Of a stretch of DNA of 7,391 bases, positions 1 through 6,196 are shown one piece after another; within the stretch, counting starts at the first letter, position 1; each line of letters starts with the position of its first letter. The DNA comes from Chromatiales bacterium. Its GTDB lineage: Bacteria; Pseudomonadota; Gammaproteobacteria; UBA6429; Thiohalophilaceae. The notes beneath the pieces are model-generated. The model was not told the origin of the DNA and made no database searches. It saw nothing but the letters and a program-made list of their open reading frames with translations. The DNA is taken from the NCBI GenBank assembly GCA_027001895.1, contig JALTLP010000318.1, positions 1 to 7,391 on the forward strand, written 5' to 3'. A program made the position numbers and the translations under genes.

Positions 1-11
1 CTTTTTGCCAT
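1..11 (-). CDS. topA: Possible first codons of topA (DNA topoisomerase I), cut by the window edge
   Basis: On the minus strand, an ATG at 11–9 is followed by GCA, AAA and an incomplete AG, reading M-A-K-(S/R). Gammaproteobacterial topoisomerase I proteins commonly begin M-(A/G)-K-S-L, and topA (or a topA-related zinc-finger gene) commonly follows dprA–smg in the same direction. The call therefore rests on gene order plus three codons. Upstream there is only a weak GAG about 10 bases before the ATG, so ribosome-binding support is poor. It could also be another gene or a chance ATG. Confidence 0.35.
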
Positions 12-117
12 TTGCTGTTAACTCGCGTTTTTTAACTCACCCATAGCAGGAAGTATTTAACATTTATTGTGGTTGCTAATCCAGTCTGGTTACCCAATTT
101 TTATTTATGTTTATTCT

Positions 118-597
118 TTAATGCAGCAAACCGGTTGCTTCATCAAATACCAGCTCTTCCATCCAGCTTATTGAGCCGTCAAAACCGGGCTGATTAAACA
201 ATACCATTAACACAACCCATTTTAATTGTTCAATATCGGTTTCGTCAGTGTCCAGTGCCATTACACGGTCAATTACCATTTCGCGTGTCTGGTGATCGAG
301 CACTCCGGTTTGTTCGAGGAACATTAAAAAGCCCCGGCTGTTGGTGTCGAGCTTTTCACATTCTTCACTGGTGTAGATACGAGTGGATGGTTTCTGGCTT
401 AGTTCCGGGTCGAGTGTTTCGCCCTGGTAATTGGTCAGGCCTTCGAGCCAGTCAAATGCCTGTGCAATTTGTCCAAGCTGGAAGCCTGCTTCCTGAAGTT
501 CGCTGCGCAGAGAGTCTTCATCAACATCGAACTCCACATCGTCATTCATATAGTTCTCAAACAAATACATTAAAACATCGAATATATTTTGTTTCAT
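118..597 (-). CDS. smg: Smg family protein (DUF494), conserved, function unknown
   Basis: This is a 159-residue cytoplasmic acidic protein of the Smg/DUF494 family, whose E. coli member is of nearly the same size. Its biochemical role is not established. Recognisable family features are the opening M-K-x-N-x-F-D-V-L-M-Y-L-F-E-N-Y-M (residues 1–17), the central R-I-Y-T-x-E-E segment followed by L-D and R-G-F-L (73–91), and K-W-V-V-L-M-V-L-F-N-Q-P-G near the end (126–138). There is no signal peptide or membrane segment. The reading frame is open upstream to an ATG at 669. I chose the ATG at 597 because the family begins there, an AGGGG Shine–Dalgarno lies 5 bases before it, and the longer form would overlap the end of dprA by 59 bases with residues unlike the family. 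It starts 13 bases after the dprA stop, so co-transcription and probably translational coupling are likely. The dprA–smg–topA linkage is old and widespread, but what it means for function is unknown. Confidence 0.93.
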   Translation of the reverse strand: MKQNIFDVLMYLFENYMNDDVEFDVDEDSLRSELQEAGFQLGQIAQAFDWLEGLTNYQGETLDPELSQKPSTRIYTSEECEKLDTNSRGFLMFLEQTGVLDHQTREMVIDRVMALDTDETDIEQLKWVVLMVLFNQPGFDGSISWMEELVFDEATGLLH

Positions 598-602
598 TTC
601 CG

Positions 603-607
603 CCCCT
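603..607 (-). promoter_or_regulatory. Ribosome binding site of smg
   Basis: AGGGG on the minus strand lies 5 bases before the ATG at 597 and between the dprA stop (611–613) and the smg start. It decides the start codon, because the upstream in-frame ATGs at 669 and 624 lie inside dprA. Confidence 0.7.
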
Positions 608-610
608 TTG

Positions 611-1762
611 TTATTCAGATGCATCTTCCAGTTCAGCGTGCTCTGATATCTTGCAATAATGGCCACCATGCGTTGAGATAATGTACCCTTGCAATTCCAA
701 TACCAGTAGCATGGAGCAAACGGCGTCCGCCGTCAATCCACTTTGTTCCACTATGGTATCCACTGCCGTTTGTTCAAAACCGACGTGTTTTAAGACAAGC
801 TGGTATTCTGAATCCAGTTCTGGAGCTGATTTCTGAGTATTTGTCTGACCATCGGACATTACCTGGGGTTGGTTGGGTAGTATTTCAAGCAGTTCCTCGT
901 AGATATGCTCGGCCGTTTCTACCAGCTTGGCACCTTCGCGTATCAGTTGGTGGCAGCCACGTGAAAGTGGATTATGGATGGAACCGGGTAGCGCAAAGAC
1001 CTCGCGACCTTGCTCAAGTGCTTGTTTTGCAGTGATTAATGAGCCACTGCGCAGAGCGGCCTCGACCACGAAGACCCCTCTACTCATGCCGCTAATAATA
1101 CGGTTACGGCGTGGGAAATTGCCCGGTAGGGGTGAGGTACCGAGTGGAAATTCACTGATAATCGCCCCTTTTTCGGCTATCTGATGAGCAAGATCGCGGT
1201 TTCTGGCCGGGTAAACACGGTCAATACCGGTGCCAATAACCGCAATGGTATGGCCATTTTGTGGCATTAATGCGCCGCGATGACAGGCCGCATCAATACC
1301 GAGTGCCATTCCACTGGTAATCGTCCAGCCTATATTGGCCAGGTTTTTTGCAAAATCTTCGGCCGTTTGTTCCCCCATTGGGGTGGGGGTGCGGCTGCCA
1401 ACAATGGCAATTTGCTCACTTTTTAGCAGGTTTTTGTCACCTAAAATAAACAACAACGGTGGTGGGTCAGCGATTTCTTTGAGTAACGGTGGGTAATCGG
1501 CATCGAAGAGGGTTAGCGTGCTCACCTGGTTTTCGTCAAGCCAGCTTAAATCCTTTTCTACCTGCTCCCAATCGGGGGCAAGCAAAGCATCAACGGATTG
1601 TTGTTTAAGTTCACAGGCTAATAATTTTGCCGAACTTTGCTGCAGAATGGCTTGTGGATTATTAAATTGAGCGAGTAATTTAAGAAGGGTTGCTGCACCA
1701 ACGCCTGGTGCACGGTGTACCGCCAGCCATTCAGCCAGCCCGGTTTGAAGATGTTCTGCCAT
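611..1762 (-). CDS. dprA: DNA processing protein DprA (Smf)
   Basis: DprA binds incoming single-stranded DNA in the cytoplasm during natural transformation and loads RecA onto it. It is also present in many bacteria not known to be transformable. The 383 residues show the full family layout. There is an N-terminal SAM-like helical part (about 1–70) with A-P-G-V-G at 18–22. The Rossmann-like core has I-V-G-S-R (120–124), S-G-M-A-L-G-I-D-A (150–158), V-I-G-T-G-I-D-R-V-Y-P (175–185), the S-E-F-P and P-R-R-N-R-I-I-S-G stretch (203–225), S-G-S-L-I-T-A (239–245) and P-G-S-I with N-P-L-S-R-G (259–269). A C-terminal winged-helix region lies at about 315–370. Length is slightly above the usual 360–375. 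The ATG start has a good GAGGA site 5 bases upstream. The gene lies 94 bases after the LysM gene and 13 before smg, all on one strand. No core motif is missing, so it should be functional. Confidence 0.97.
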   Translation of the reverse strand: MAEHLQTGLAEWLAVHRAPGVGAATLLKLLAQFNNPQAILQQSSAKLLACELKQQSVDALLAPDWEQVEKDLSWLDENQVSTLTLFDADYPPLLKEIADPPPLLFILGDKNLLKSEQIAIVGSRTPTPMGEQTAEDFAKNLANIGWTITSGMALGIDAACHRGALMPQNGHTIAVIGTGIDRVYPARNRDLAHQIAEKGAIISEFPLGTSPLPGNFPRRNRIISGMSRGVFVVEAALRSGSLITAKQALEQGREVFALPGSIHNPLSRGCHQLIREGAKLVETAEHIYEELLEILPNQPQVMSDGQTNTQKSAPELDSEYQLVLKHVGFEQTAVDTIVEQSGLTADAVCSMLLVLELQGYIISTHGGHYCKISEHAELEDASE

Positions 1763-1767
1763 GATAT

Positions 1768-1772
1768 TCCTC
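1768..1772 (-). promoter_or_regulatory. Ribosome binding site of dprA
   Basis: GAGGA on the minus strand lies 5 bases before the ATG at 1762. It is the strongest Shine–Dalgarno in the window and confirms the dprA start. Confidence 0.7.
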
Positions 1773-1824
1773 GCGACACGTCCCTGTGCACTGAAATTAA
1801 TTACATAAAAATGAAGTTAAACCG

Positions 1825-1852
1825 ATAATACTTTTTCTGCCTGAAATAGCAA
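1825..1852 (-). promoter_or_regulatory. Candidate sigma-70 promoter for dprA–smg
   Basis: On the minus strand, TTGCTA (1852–1847, 4/6 to the -35 consensus) is separated by 16 bases from TATTAT (1830–1825, 5/6 to the -10). Transcription would begin near 1818, about 55 bases before dprA. It sits just past the stop of the LysM gene, and I see no terminator in the 94-base gap. dprA may therefore be transcribed both from here and by read-through. This is pattern matching only. Confidence 0.4.
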
Positions 1853-1856
1853 AACC

Positions 1857-3038
1857 TTATTTTGGGTTTTTAACAACATTCATTATATGTAAAGAGCGAG
1901 TGGCTTCGAGTACCAGCGCATAACTGGTTTTTTCAAACACACGGAATACCATTAATATACCGGCTTTTTCATCTGGCAGGCGTACTGGTTCGTTTGCCTT
2001 GCGGTCACGGACAGTGATACCGCCCTGATAAATATCCAGAACATCGCCCTGTTCGAGACCTTCACGCGCTCCGAGCGATAACACTACAACATTATTCTGA
2101 CCGATCTGGGTCACACCGTTTACAACGGCGATAATATAACCTTCAACCTTGTTTTTAGGTGCTTTTGGAAGGAAATAAAGTGATTTACGATCAGAGAGCA
2201 GTGGTAGCAGGTAGTCGCCGTCGAGAATTTCCTGGAAAGCTTTGCTGACCGTAAAGGTTGACGGTTTGCCAACTTTTACCAGGTGAGCCTGACCCAGGTT
2301 GAGTGCTTCATAACCCAGTATTTCGTTGGTTTTCGGGTGTTTGTAAACCAGTCCGGGACGCACAATCTGATACCCGGTTGCGGTTGGGTTTTCGAAGCGG
2401 CGTACATAAATGCGATGGCCCGGCCCAGCTATCAGGTGTTGCTCATAGGTGGTTGCGATATAAGGCGCATGCTGTAATTCGTTTTCACCAATGACACGAT
2501 GTGAATATAAGAAAGCATCAATGGCCGAGCGCGGAATGGTCGTTATTGCCTTTTCGAGGTTCGAAGCATGAATACGAGGCGATAATTTAACCGTTTCGAT
2601 GCCCTTCGGTGGCGGAAGTACACCGCCAGCCCCTTCGAGAGTGAGGAAGGGTTTGCCGTCAACATAGTGAAGTACCACCACATCGCCGGGGTAAATCAGG
2701 TGAGGATTACGAATTTTAGGGTTGATATTCCAGAGTTCGGGCCACAGCCAGGGGCTTTTGAGGAATTTTGCAGAAATGTCCCATAAAGTATCGCCCTTTT
2801 GCACAACATAGCGATCCGGGTAGTCACGCTTAATTGCGGTTACTTCGGTATCCGTTTCGGGTTGCATTGCTGTGGTGGTGACTTCTTCTTCAGCCGGGGC
2901 GGCCTGTTCCTGTACAGGTTGTTCCGCGACGGGCTTTTGTTCAACTTTCTGGGTTGAACTACAGGCAGATAACCCCCAAATTCCTGTTAACAGAAAAATT
3001 CCTGAAAGAGATACTCGGCATGCTTTGTTCTGTATCAT
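1857..3038 (-). CDS. tsaP: LysM-domain lipoprotein resembling TsaP (type IV pilus secretin-associated protein)
   Basis: This is a 393-residue exported protein. The N-terminus has basic residues, a hydrophobic core (about 9–22) and a clear lipobox L-S-A-C with Cys26, followed by Ser at +2. It therefore looks like a signal-peptidase-II-processed, outer-membrane lipoprotein. Residues 27–74 form an E/P/Q/A/T-rich linker. A LysM domain follows at 77–124 (Y-V-V-Q-K-G-D-T-L-W-D-I-S, then W-P-E-L-W-N-I-N-P and L-I-Y-P-G-D), which in this family binds peptidoglycan. A long middle region follows, and the C-terminal part (about 297–387, with G-x-x-x-G-L-E-Q-G-D) resembles the FlgT_C-like domain of TsaP. 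Known TsaP proteins anchor the PilQ secretin to the cell wall. The homologous position next to dprA in Pseudomonas (PA0020) supports the assignment. No pilus genes are in the window, so the pilus role is inferred, and a general LysM envelope protein remains possible. The ATG has AAGG 8 bases upstream, with no other Met before residue 58. Confidence 0.85.
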   Translation of the reverse strand: MIQNKACRVSLSGIFLLTGIWGLSACSSTQKVEQKPVAEQPVQEQAAPAEEEVTTTAMQPETDTEVTAIKRDYPDRYVVQKGDTLWDISAKFLKSPWLWPELWNINPKIRNPHLIYPGDVVVLHYVDGKPFLTLEGAGGVLPPPKGIETVKLSPRIHASNLEKAITTIPRSAIDAFLYSHRVIGENELQHAPYIATTYEQHLIAGPGHRIYVRRFENPTATGYQIVRPGLVYKHPKTNEILGYEALNLGQAHLVKVGKPSTFTVSKAFQEILDGDYLLPLLSDRKSLYFLPKAPKNKVEGYIIAVVNGVTQIGQNNVVVLSLGAREGLEQGDVLDIYQGGITVRDRKANEPVRLPDEKAGILMVFRVFEKTSYALVLEATRSLHIMNVVKNPK

Positions 3039-3113
3039 ATAATTAACCTTAATATAGGGCTGTTGACACGTTAAACTAACAGATTAAGTTAATTCTGGTC
3101 TGGCAAATTTCCA

Positions 3114-3145
3114 CTTTAAAAACATTCTTTTGATTCTTTTTAAAG
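3114..3145. repeat. Perfect 9-bp inverted repeat in the divergent promoter region
   Basis: CTTTAAAAA (3114–3122) is repeated in inverted form as TTTTTAAAG (3137–3145) around a 14-base centre. The centre and right arm also contain a direct repeat of ATTCTTTT (3124–3131 and 3133–3140). The arms are A/T-dominated, so the RNA hairpin would be weak. A DNA operator or a bendable tract is as likely as a stem-loop. It spans the -35 of the candidate def promoter. Confidence 0.5.
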
Positions 3146-3159
3146 CAACTCGTTATAGT
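3130..3159 (+). promoter_or_regulatory. Candidate sigma-70 promoter for def–fmt–rsmB
   Basis: TTGATT (3130–3135, 4/6 to the -35 consensus) is followed after 18 bases by TATAGT (3154–3159, 5/6 to the -10). Predicted transcription starts near 3166, giving a leader of roughly 105 bases before def. Both boxes lie within inverted repeats, which would suit a regulated promoter. No experimental support is available here. Confidence 0.38.
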
Positions 3160-3180
3160 AGTTTAGACCGAAAATAACGA
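3150..3180. repeat. Perfect 7-bp inverted repeat overlapping the candidate def -10 box
   Basis: TCGTTAT (3150–3156) is matched by ATAACGA (3174–3180) with 17 bases between them. The left arm shares bases with the candidate -10 and the right arm would lie just after the start of transcription. Arms this short can occur by chance in AT-rich DNA. Confidence 0.4.
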
Positions 3181-3273
3181 AAAAGTTAGCCATTTCAAAA
3201 CCAGTTATTCTAGTAGTATCATAATGTTAGCAGATATTCTTACAAATGTACTATAAATTTGGCATGAAATTGT

Positions 3274-3777
3274 ATGGCATTACTCAATATTTTAAATTTT
3301 CCGGATCCCCGACTTCGCACCAAAGCAAAACAAGTTACTGATTTTAATGATAAATTAGTAAAGCTCACTGATGACATGCTGGAAACCATGTATGATGCCC
3401 CCGGCATTGGTCTTGCCGCCACCCAGATAGATGTACACCAGCGTATTATTACCATAGACATTTCAGAAGAAAAAAACCAACCTCTGATCGTGATCAACCC
3501 TGAAATTCTGGAAAAAGAAGGCGAGCAGGCGATAGATGAAGGTTGCCTGTCGGTGCCCGGCATATACGAGCCGGTAAAGCGTTATAATAAAATTCTTCTA
3601 AAAGCGCAGGACAAACATGGTGAGTTTTATGAACTCGAAGCAGAAGATTTACTGTCCGTTTGTATACAACACGAAATGGATCACCTTGAAGGTAAACTGT
3701 TTGTTGATTACCTGTCGGAAATGAAACGTAACCGCATACGTAAAAAATTAGCCAAGGCACAAAAAGCATCACTGTAA
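3274..3777 (+). CDS. def: Peptide deformylase
   Basis: Cytoplasmic metalloenzyme, usually iron-dependent, that removes the formyl group from the N-terminal methionine of nascent proteins as they leave the ribosome. At 167 residues it matches the E. coli enzyme in size. All three family motifs are intact: G-I-G-L-A-A-T-Q (44–51), E-G-C-L-S (89–93) and Q-H-E-M-D-H-L (132–138). These supply the metal ligands Cys91, His133 and His137, the catalytic Glu134, and Gln51. The C-terminal tail is lysine/arginine-rich (151–164), as in E. coli-type deformylases, where this helix contacts the ribosome. The start is set by the family N-terminus (M-A-x-L-N-I-L-x-F-P-D-P-R-L-R). There is no clear Shine–Dalgarno before it; the nearest is a GG 11 bases upstream. 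It is the first gene of the plus-strand cluster, 40 bases before fmt, whose product adds the formyl group removed here. Confidence 0.98.
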   Translation: MALLNILNFPDPRLRTKAKQVTDFNDKLVKLTDDMLETMYDAPGIGLAATQIDVHQRIITIDISEEKNQPLIVINPEILEKEGEQAIDEGCLSVPGIYEPVKRYNKILLKAQDKHGEFYELEAEDLLSVCIQHEMDHLEGKLFVDYLSEMKRNRIRKKLAKAQKASL

Positions 3778-3807
3778 ACGCCTTTTAAATGACTTAAATA
3801 TAAAAAC

Positions 3808-3811
3808 AGGG
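3808..3811 (+). promoter_or_regulatory. Ribosome binding site of fmt
   Basis: AGGG lies 6 bases before the ATG at 3818, in the 40-base def–fmt gap. I see no terminator hairpin in this gap, so the two genes are probably on one transcript. Confidence 0.55.
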
Positions 3812-3817
3812 CGCAGC

Positions 3818-4786
3818 ATGTCTTTAACTAAACCTCAACGCGTTATTTTTGCTGGCACACCTGAGTTTGCCGCCACCGACTTGCAGGCCTTAATTAAAAA
3901 TCAGGCAGAAAAAAAAATAGAACTTATTGCCGTGTACACACAACCGGATCGTCCGGCAGGGCGTGGCCGACAATTAACCGCAAGTCCGGTAAAAGCGCTT
4001 GCTGTAGAAAACGGCATAGACGTGTATCAACCCCAAAATTTTAAAAGCAATGATGCACTTGAAGATTTAAACAAACTTGATGCTGATCTGATGATTGTTG
4101 CCGCTTACGGAATTATTTTACCGTTAAATGTTTTACAGGCACCGCGTTTAGGTTGTATAAACATTCATGCATCGCTGTTGCCGCGCTGGCGAGGTGCTGC
4201 TCCCATTCAACGTGCAATAGCAGCAGGCGATACGCAAACCGGTATTACCATTATGCAAATGGATGAAGGCCTTGATACCGGCGATATGTTGTTAAAAAAA
4301 ACCTGTGATATTACACCACGCGATACCGGCAGCAGCCTGCACGACAAGCTTGCCAAACTCGGTGCAGAGGCAACACTTGAAGTCATTGAGCTGATTCAGC
4401 GTAATGCTTTAAAACCGGTTAAGCAGGATAATAAACAGGCCTGTTATGCACACAAACTGAATAAAGCAGAAGCCTTTATAAACTGGCAACAACCGGCCGA
4501 GCAAATTGAAAGATTGATACGTGCTTTTAACGGCTGGCCGGTTGCACAAACTCACTTCGACAATAAAGTCGTGCGCATCTGGCAGGCAGAAAAAATAAAC
4601 AGCAGTAACAATGCCACGCCGGGTGAAATAACGGAAGTAACAAAAGATGCTGTTATTATTGCATGTGCTGAAGCTGCGATTGCAGTTACCGAGTTACAAT
4701 TAGCGGGTGCTAAAAAAATGTCGGTGAAAGATTTGCTTAATGGTCGGCCGGGTTTTTTTAAAAGCGGACAAAAATTTAACTCGTAG
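3818..4786 (+). CDS. fmt: Methionyl-tRNA formyltransferase
   Basis: Transfers a formyl group from 10-formyltetrahydrofolate to methionyl-initiator tRNA in the cytoplasm, so that translation begins with formyl-methionine. The 322 residues are close to the usual 310–320. The N-terminal Rossmann-type formyltransferase domain (about 7–195) carries the early F-A-G-T-P-E-F-A (11–18), the loop P-D-R-P-A-G-R-G (43–50), and N-I-H-A-S-L-L-P-R-W-R-G-A-A-P (115–129). The catalytic Asn115, His117 and Asp153 (in G-L-D-T-G-D) correspond to the E. coli triad. The C-terminal tRNA-binding domain follows at about 210–315, including R-A-F-N-G-W-P and a closing K-x-L-L-N-G-R-P. A run of nine A bases falls in codons 31–34 and a run of eight in the second half of the catalytic domain; the frame is intact through both. 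It is followed by rsmB after only 21 bases. Confidence 0.98.
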   Translation: MSLTKPQRVIFAGTPEFAATDLQALIKNQAEKKIELIAVYTQPDRPAGRGRQLTASPVKALAVENGIDVYQPQNFKSNDALEDLNKLDADLMIVAAYGIILPLNVLQAPRLGCINIHASLLPRWRGAAPIQRAIAAGDTQTGITIMQMDEGLDTGDMLLKKTCDITPRDTGSSLHDKLAKLGAEATLEVIELIQRNALKPVKQDNKQACYAHKLNKAEAFINWQQPAEQIERLIRAFNGWPVAQTHFDNKVVRIWQAEKINSSNNATPGEITEVTKDAVIIACAEAAIAVTELQLAGAKKMSVKDLLNGRPGFFKSGQKFNS

Positions 4787-4807
4787 TACAGGCTATAACA
4801 CGCTTCT

Positions 4808-6196
4808 ATGACCACAAACAAAAAAAATAAAACGGTTTCCGCGATTGCTGCAACAGCATGGATAGTAAATGAGGTGGTTGTTAGTAAAAAATCCCTGCCG
4901 GATTGTATAGCCGATTGTCAGCAACAGATAAACCCGGATGATACAGCAAAAGTACAGGCGTATTGTTATAACATTCTACGTCGCTATGAATTTTATCGTT
5001 TTATTGTTAACGCATTGCTGGATAAAAAACTTAAGAATAAAGACCAGGATATTTACCATCTAATTATAAGCGGCGTCATGCTGTTAAATGAAGCCAGGCT
5101 TCCTGCACATGCTGCTATCAGTGAAACAGTTAATGTTACCAGGAAATCTAAAAAAAGCTGGTCAAAGAATTTAGTGAATGCCCTGTTGCGTCGATATCAG
5201 CGTGAGCAACAGCAATTACATGCGCTTGCCGAAAAAGATCTGGAGAGTCAATATTGTTGTCCGCAATGGTTGCTGGAAAAAATTCAGCAGGCCTACCCGG
5301 CAGAAATTAAAAGCAATAGTGACAGACAGTACCAGTGGCAGTCTGTATTAAAAGCTAATATGGCTCATCCGCCGCTGACCCTGCGGGTAAACCAGCTAAG
5401 TCACTCACGCGAGCAGTATCTTGGATTACTTAAGCAGGCAGGAATAGAAGCCAGTGCTTGCCCGCTAACACAAAATGGTATATTGCTGGAACAGGCTGTG
5501 GCGGTTAACCAGCTACCCTTGTTTGCAGACGGTGCGGTCAGTGTGCAGGACAGTGCAGCGCAATTGAGTGCGGAGTTATTAAAGCCTCAAGCAGGAGAGC
5601 GTATACTCGATGCCTGTGCGGCACCCGGTGGAAAAACGATGCACCTACTCGAATCCTGCCCGGAAGTTGAAAAACTTGTTGCGCTGGATGTGTCTGCCAG
5701 GCGGTTGGAAAGGGTTACGCAAAACCTGGAGCGTTTAGCACCACAGTTAAAAAACAAGCTTGCTTTGCTAGCTGCCGATGCAGCGGATATTAACGGCTGG
5801 TGGGATAAACAGCCGTTTGACAAAATTTTACTCGATGCACCCTGCAGTGCGACCGGCGTTATCCGTCGTCACCCGGACATAAAAAGACTGCGGCAACCGG
5901 CCGATATCGTAACACTTTTAAAAACACAAAAACTTTTGCTGGAAAAACTCTGGCAAACGCTAAAACCCGGTGGTTTATTGTTATATGCAACCTGCTCGAT
6001 CCTGCCGGAAGAAAATTCAGAGCAAATCAGGCAATTTTTAAGCACACATAACGATGCACAGAGTGTGAATTTTAACGTATCATTAGAAAAATCAAGTGAA
6101 TACGGGCTACAATTATTACCCCATATAATGACAGTCGCAACGGCAAACAAGGGAAATAGTGATGGCTTTTACTATTGCTTACTCCAGAAAAAATAA
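4808..6196 (+). CDS. rsmB: 16S rRNA (cytosine-967-C5)-methyltransferase RsmB
   Basis: Methylates C5 of cytosine 967 in 16S rRNA using S-adenosylmethionine; formerly named sun or fmu. The 462 residues are somewhat longer than the E. coli protein (429). An N-terminal NusB-like RNA-binding domain (about 8–140) includes A-H-A-A-I-S-E-T-V (100–108) and N-L-V-N-A-L-L-R-R (121–129). The catalytic domain has the SAM-binding D-A-C-A-A-P-G-G-K-T (268–277), D-A-P-C-S-A-T-G-V-I-R-R-H-P-D-I-K (343–359) with Cys346, and A-T-C-S (394–397) with Cys396. These are the two cysteines of RNA m5C methyltransferases. The end D-G-F-Y-Y-C-L-L is typical. The ATG is the only Met before residue 91, but no good Shine–Dalgarno precedes it, so translation may depend on ribosomes finishing fmt 21 bases upstream. 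Its last 35 bases overlap the start of the next gene. Confidence 0.97.
   Translation: MTTNKKNKTVSAIAATAWIVNEVVVSKKSLPDCIADCQQQINPDDTAKVQAYCYNILRRYEFYRFIVNALLDKKLKNKDQDIYHLIISGVMLLNEARLPAHAAISETVNVTRKSKKSWSKNLVNALLRRYQREQQQLHALAEKDLESQYCCPQWLLEKIQQAYPAEIKSNSDRQYQWQSVLKANMAHPPLTLRVNQLSHSREQYLGLLKQAGIEASACPLTQNGILLEQAVAVNQLPLFADGAVSVQDSAAQLSAELLKPQAGERILDACAAPGGKTMHLLESCPEVEKLVALDVSARRLERVTQNLERLAPQLKNKLALLAADAADINGWWDKQPFDKILLDAPCSATGVIRRHPDIKRLRQPADIVTLLKTQKLLLEKLWQTLKPGGLLLYATCSILPEENSEQIRQFLSTHNDAQSVNFNVSLEKSSEYGLQLLPHIMTVATANKGNSDGFYYCLLQKK
6150..6154 (+). promoter_or_regulatory. Ribosome binding site of the DUF4390 gene, inside rsmB
   Basis: AGGGA lies within the rsmB coding sequence, 7 bases before the ATG at 6162 and 4 bases before a GTG at 6159 in the same frame. 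Spacing favours the ATG. Confidence 0.5.

Larger units (their letters stand above)
3039..3273. promoter_or_regulatory. Divergent intergenic regulatory region between the LysM gene and def
   Basis: This is 235 bases of AT-rich DNA between two divergent genes, so it must hold the start signals of both. Towards def there is one reasonable sigma-70 match and a second weak -10 (TATAAA, 3252–3257) close to the start codon. Towards the LysM gene I found no convincing -35/-10 pair; the best -10 is TATATT just upstream of its ribosome binding site, without a good -35. Two perfect inverted repeats lie in the middle and are listed separately. No tRNA, known riboswitch or credible small gene is visible. 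Confidence 0.6.

Noticed and set aside
12..117. A possible terminator after smg, from short repeated motifs around CCAG-T-CTGG
   Set aside because: The arms leave a one-base loop and cannot form a stable hairpin, and no suitable T-tract follows in the direction of transcription.
255..659. A 134-codon open frame on the plus strand opposite smg and the end of dprA
   Set aside because: It lies antisense to two well-supported genes, has no domain-like sequence, and its composition is that of a reverse-strand shadow.
598..669. A longer smg start at the ATG at 669
   Set aside because: The extra 24 residues overlap the end of dprA and do not resemble the Smg family, whose members begin at the M-K-x-N-x-F-D-V position.
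3063..3068. A perfect TTGACA -35 hexamer on the plus strand
   Set aside because: No acceptable -10 box lies 15–19 bases downstream; the best candidates match three of six positions. It is also far from def.
3224..3256. A 10-residue reading frame upstream of def as a possible leader peptide
   Set aside because: It has no ribosome binding site, no run of regulatory codons and no attenuator-like hairpin after it. Frames this short are expected by chance.
3240..3772. Two open frames on the minus strand opposite def
   Set aside because: Both overlap an intact peptide deformylase gene and show no recognisable protein features.
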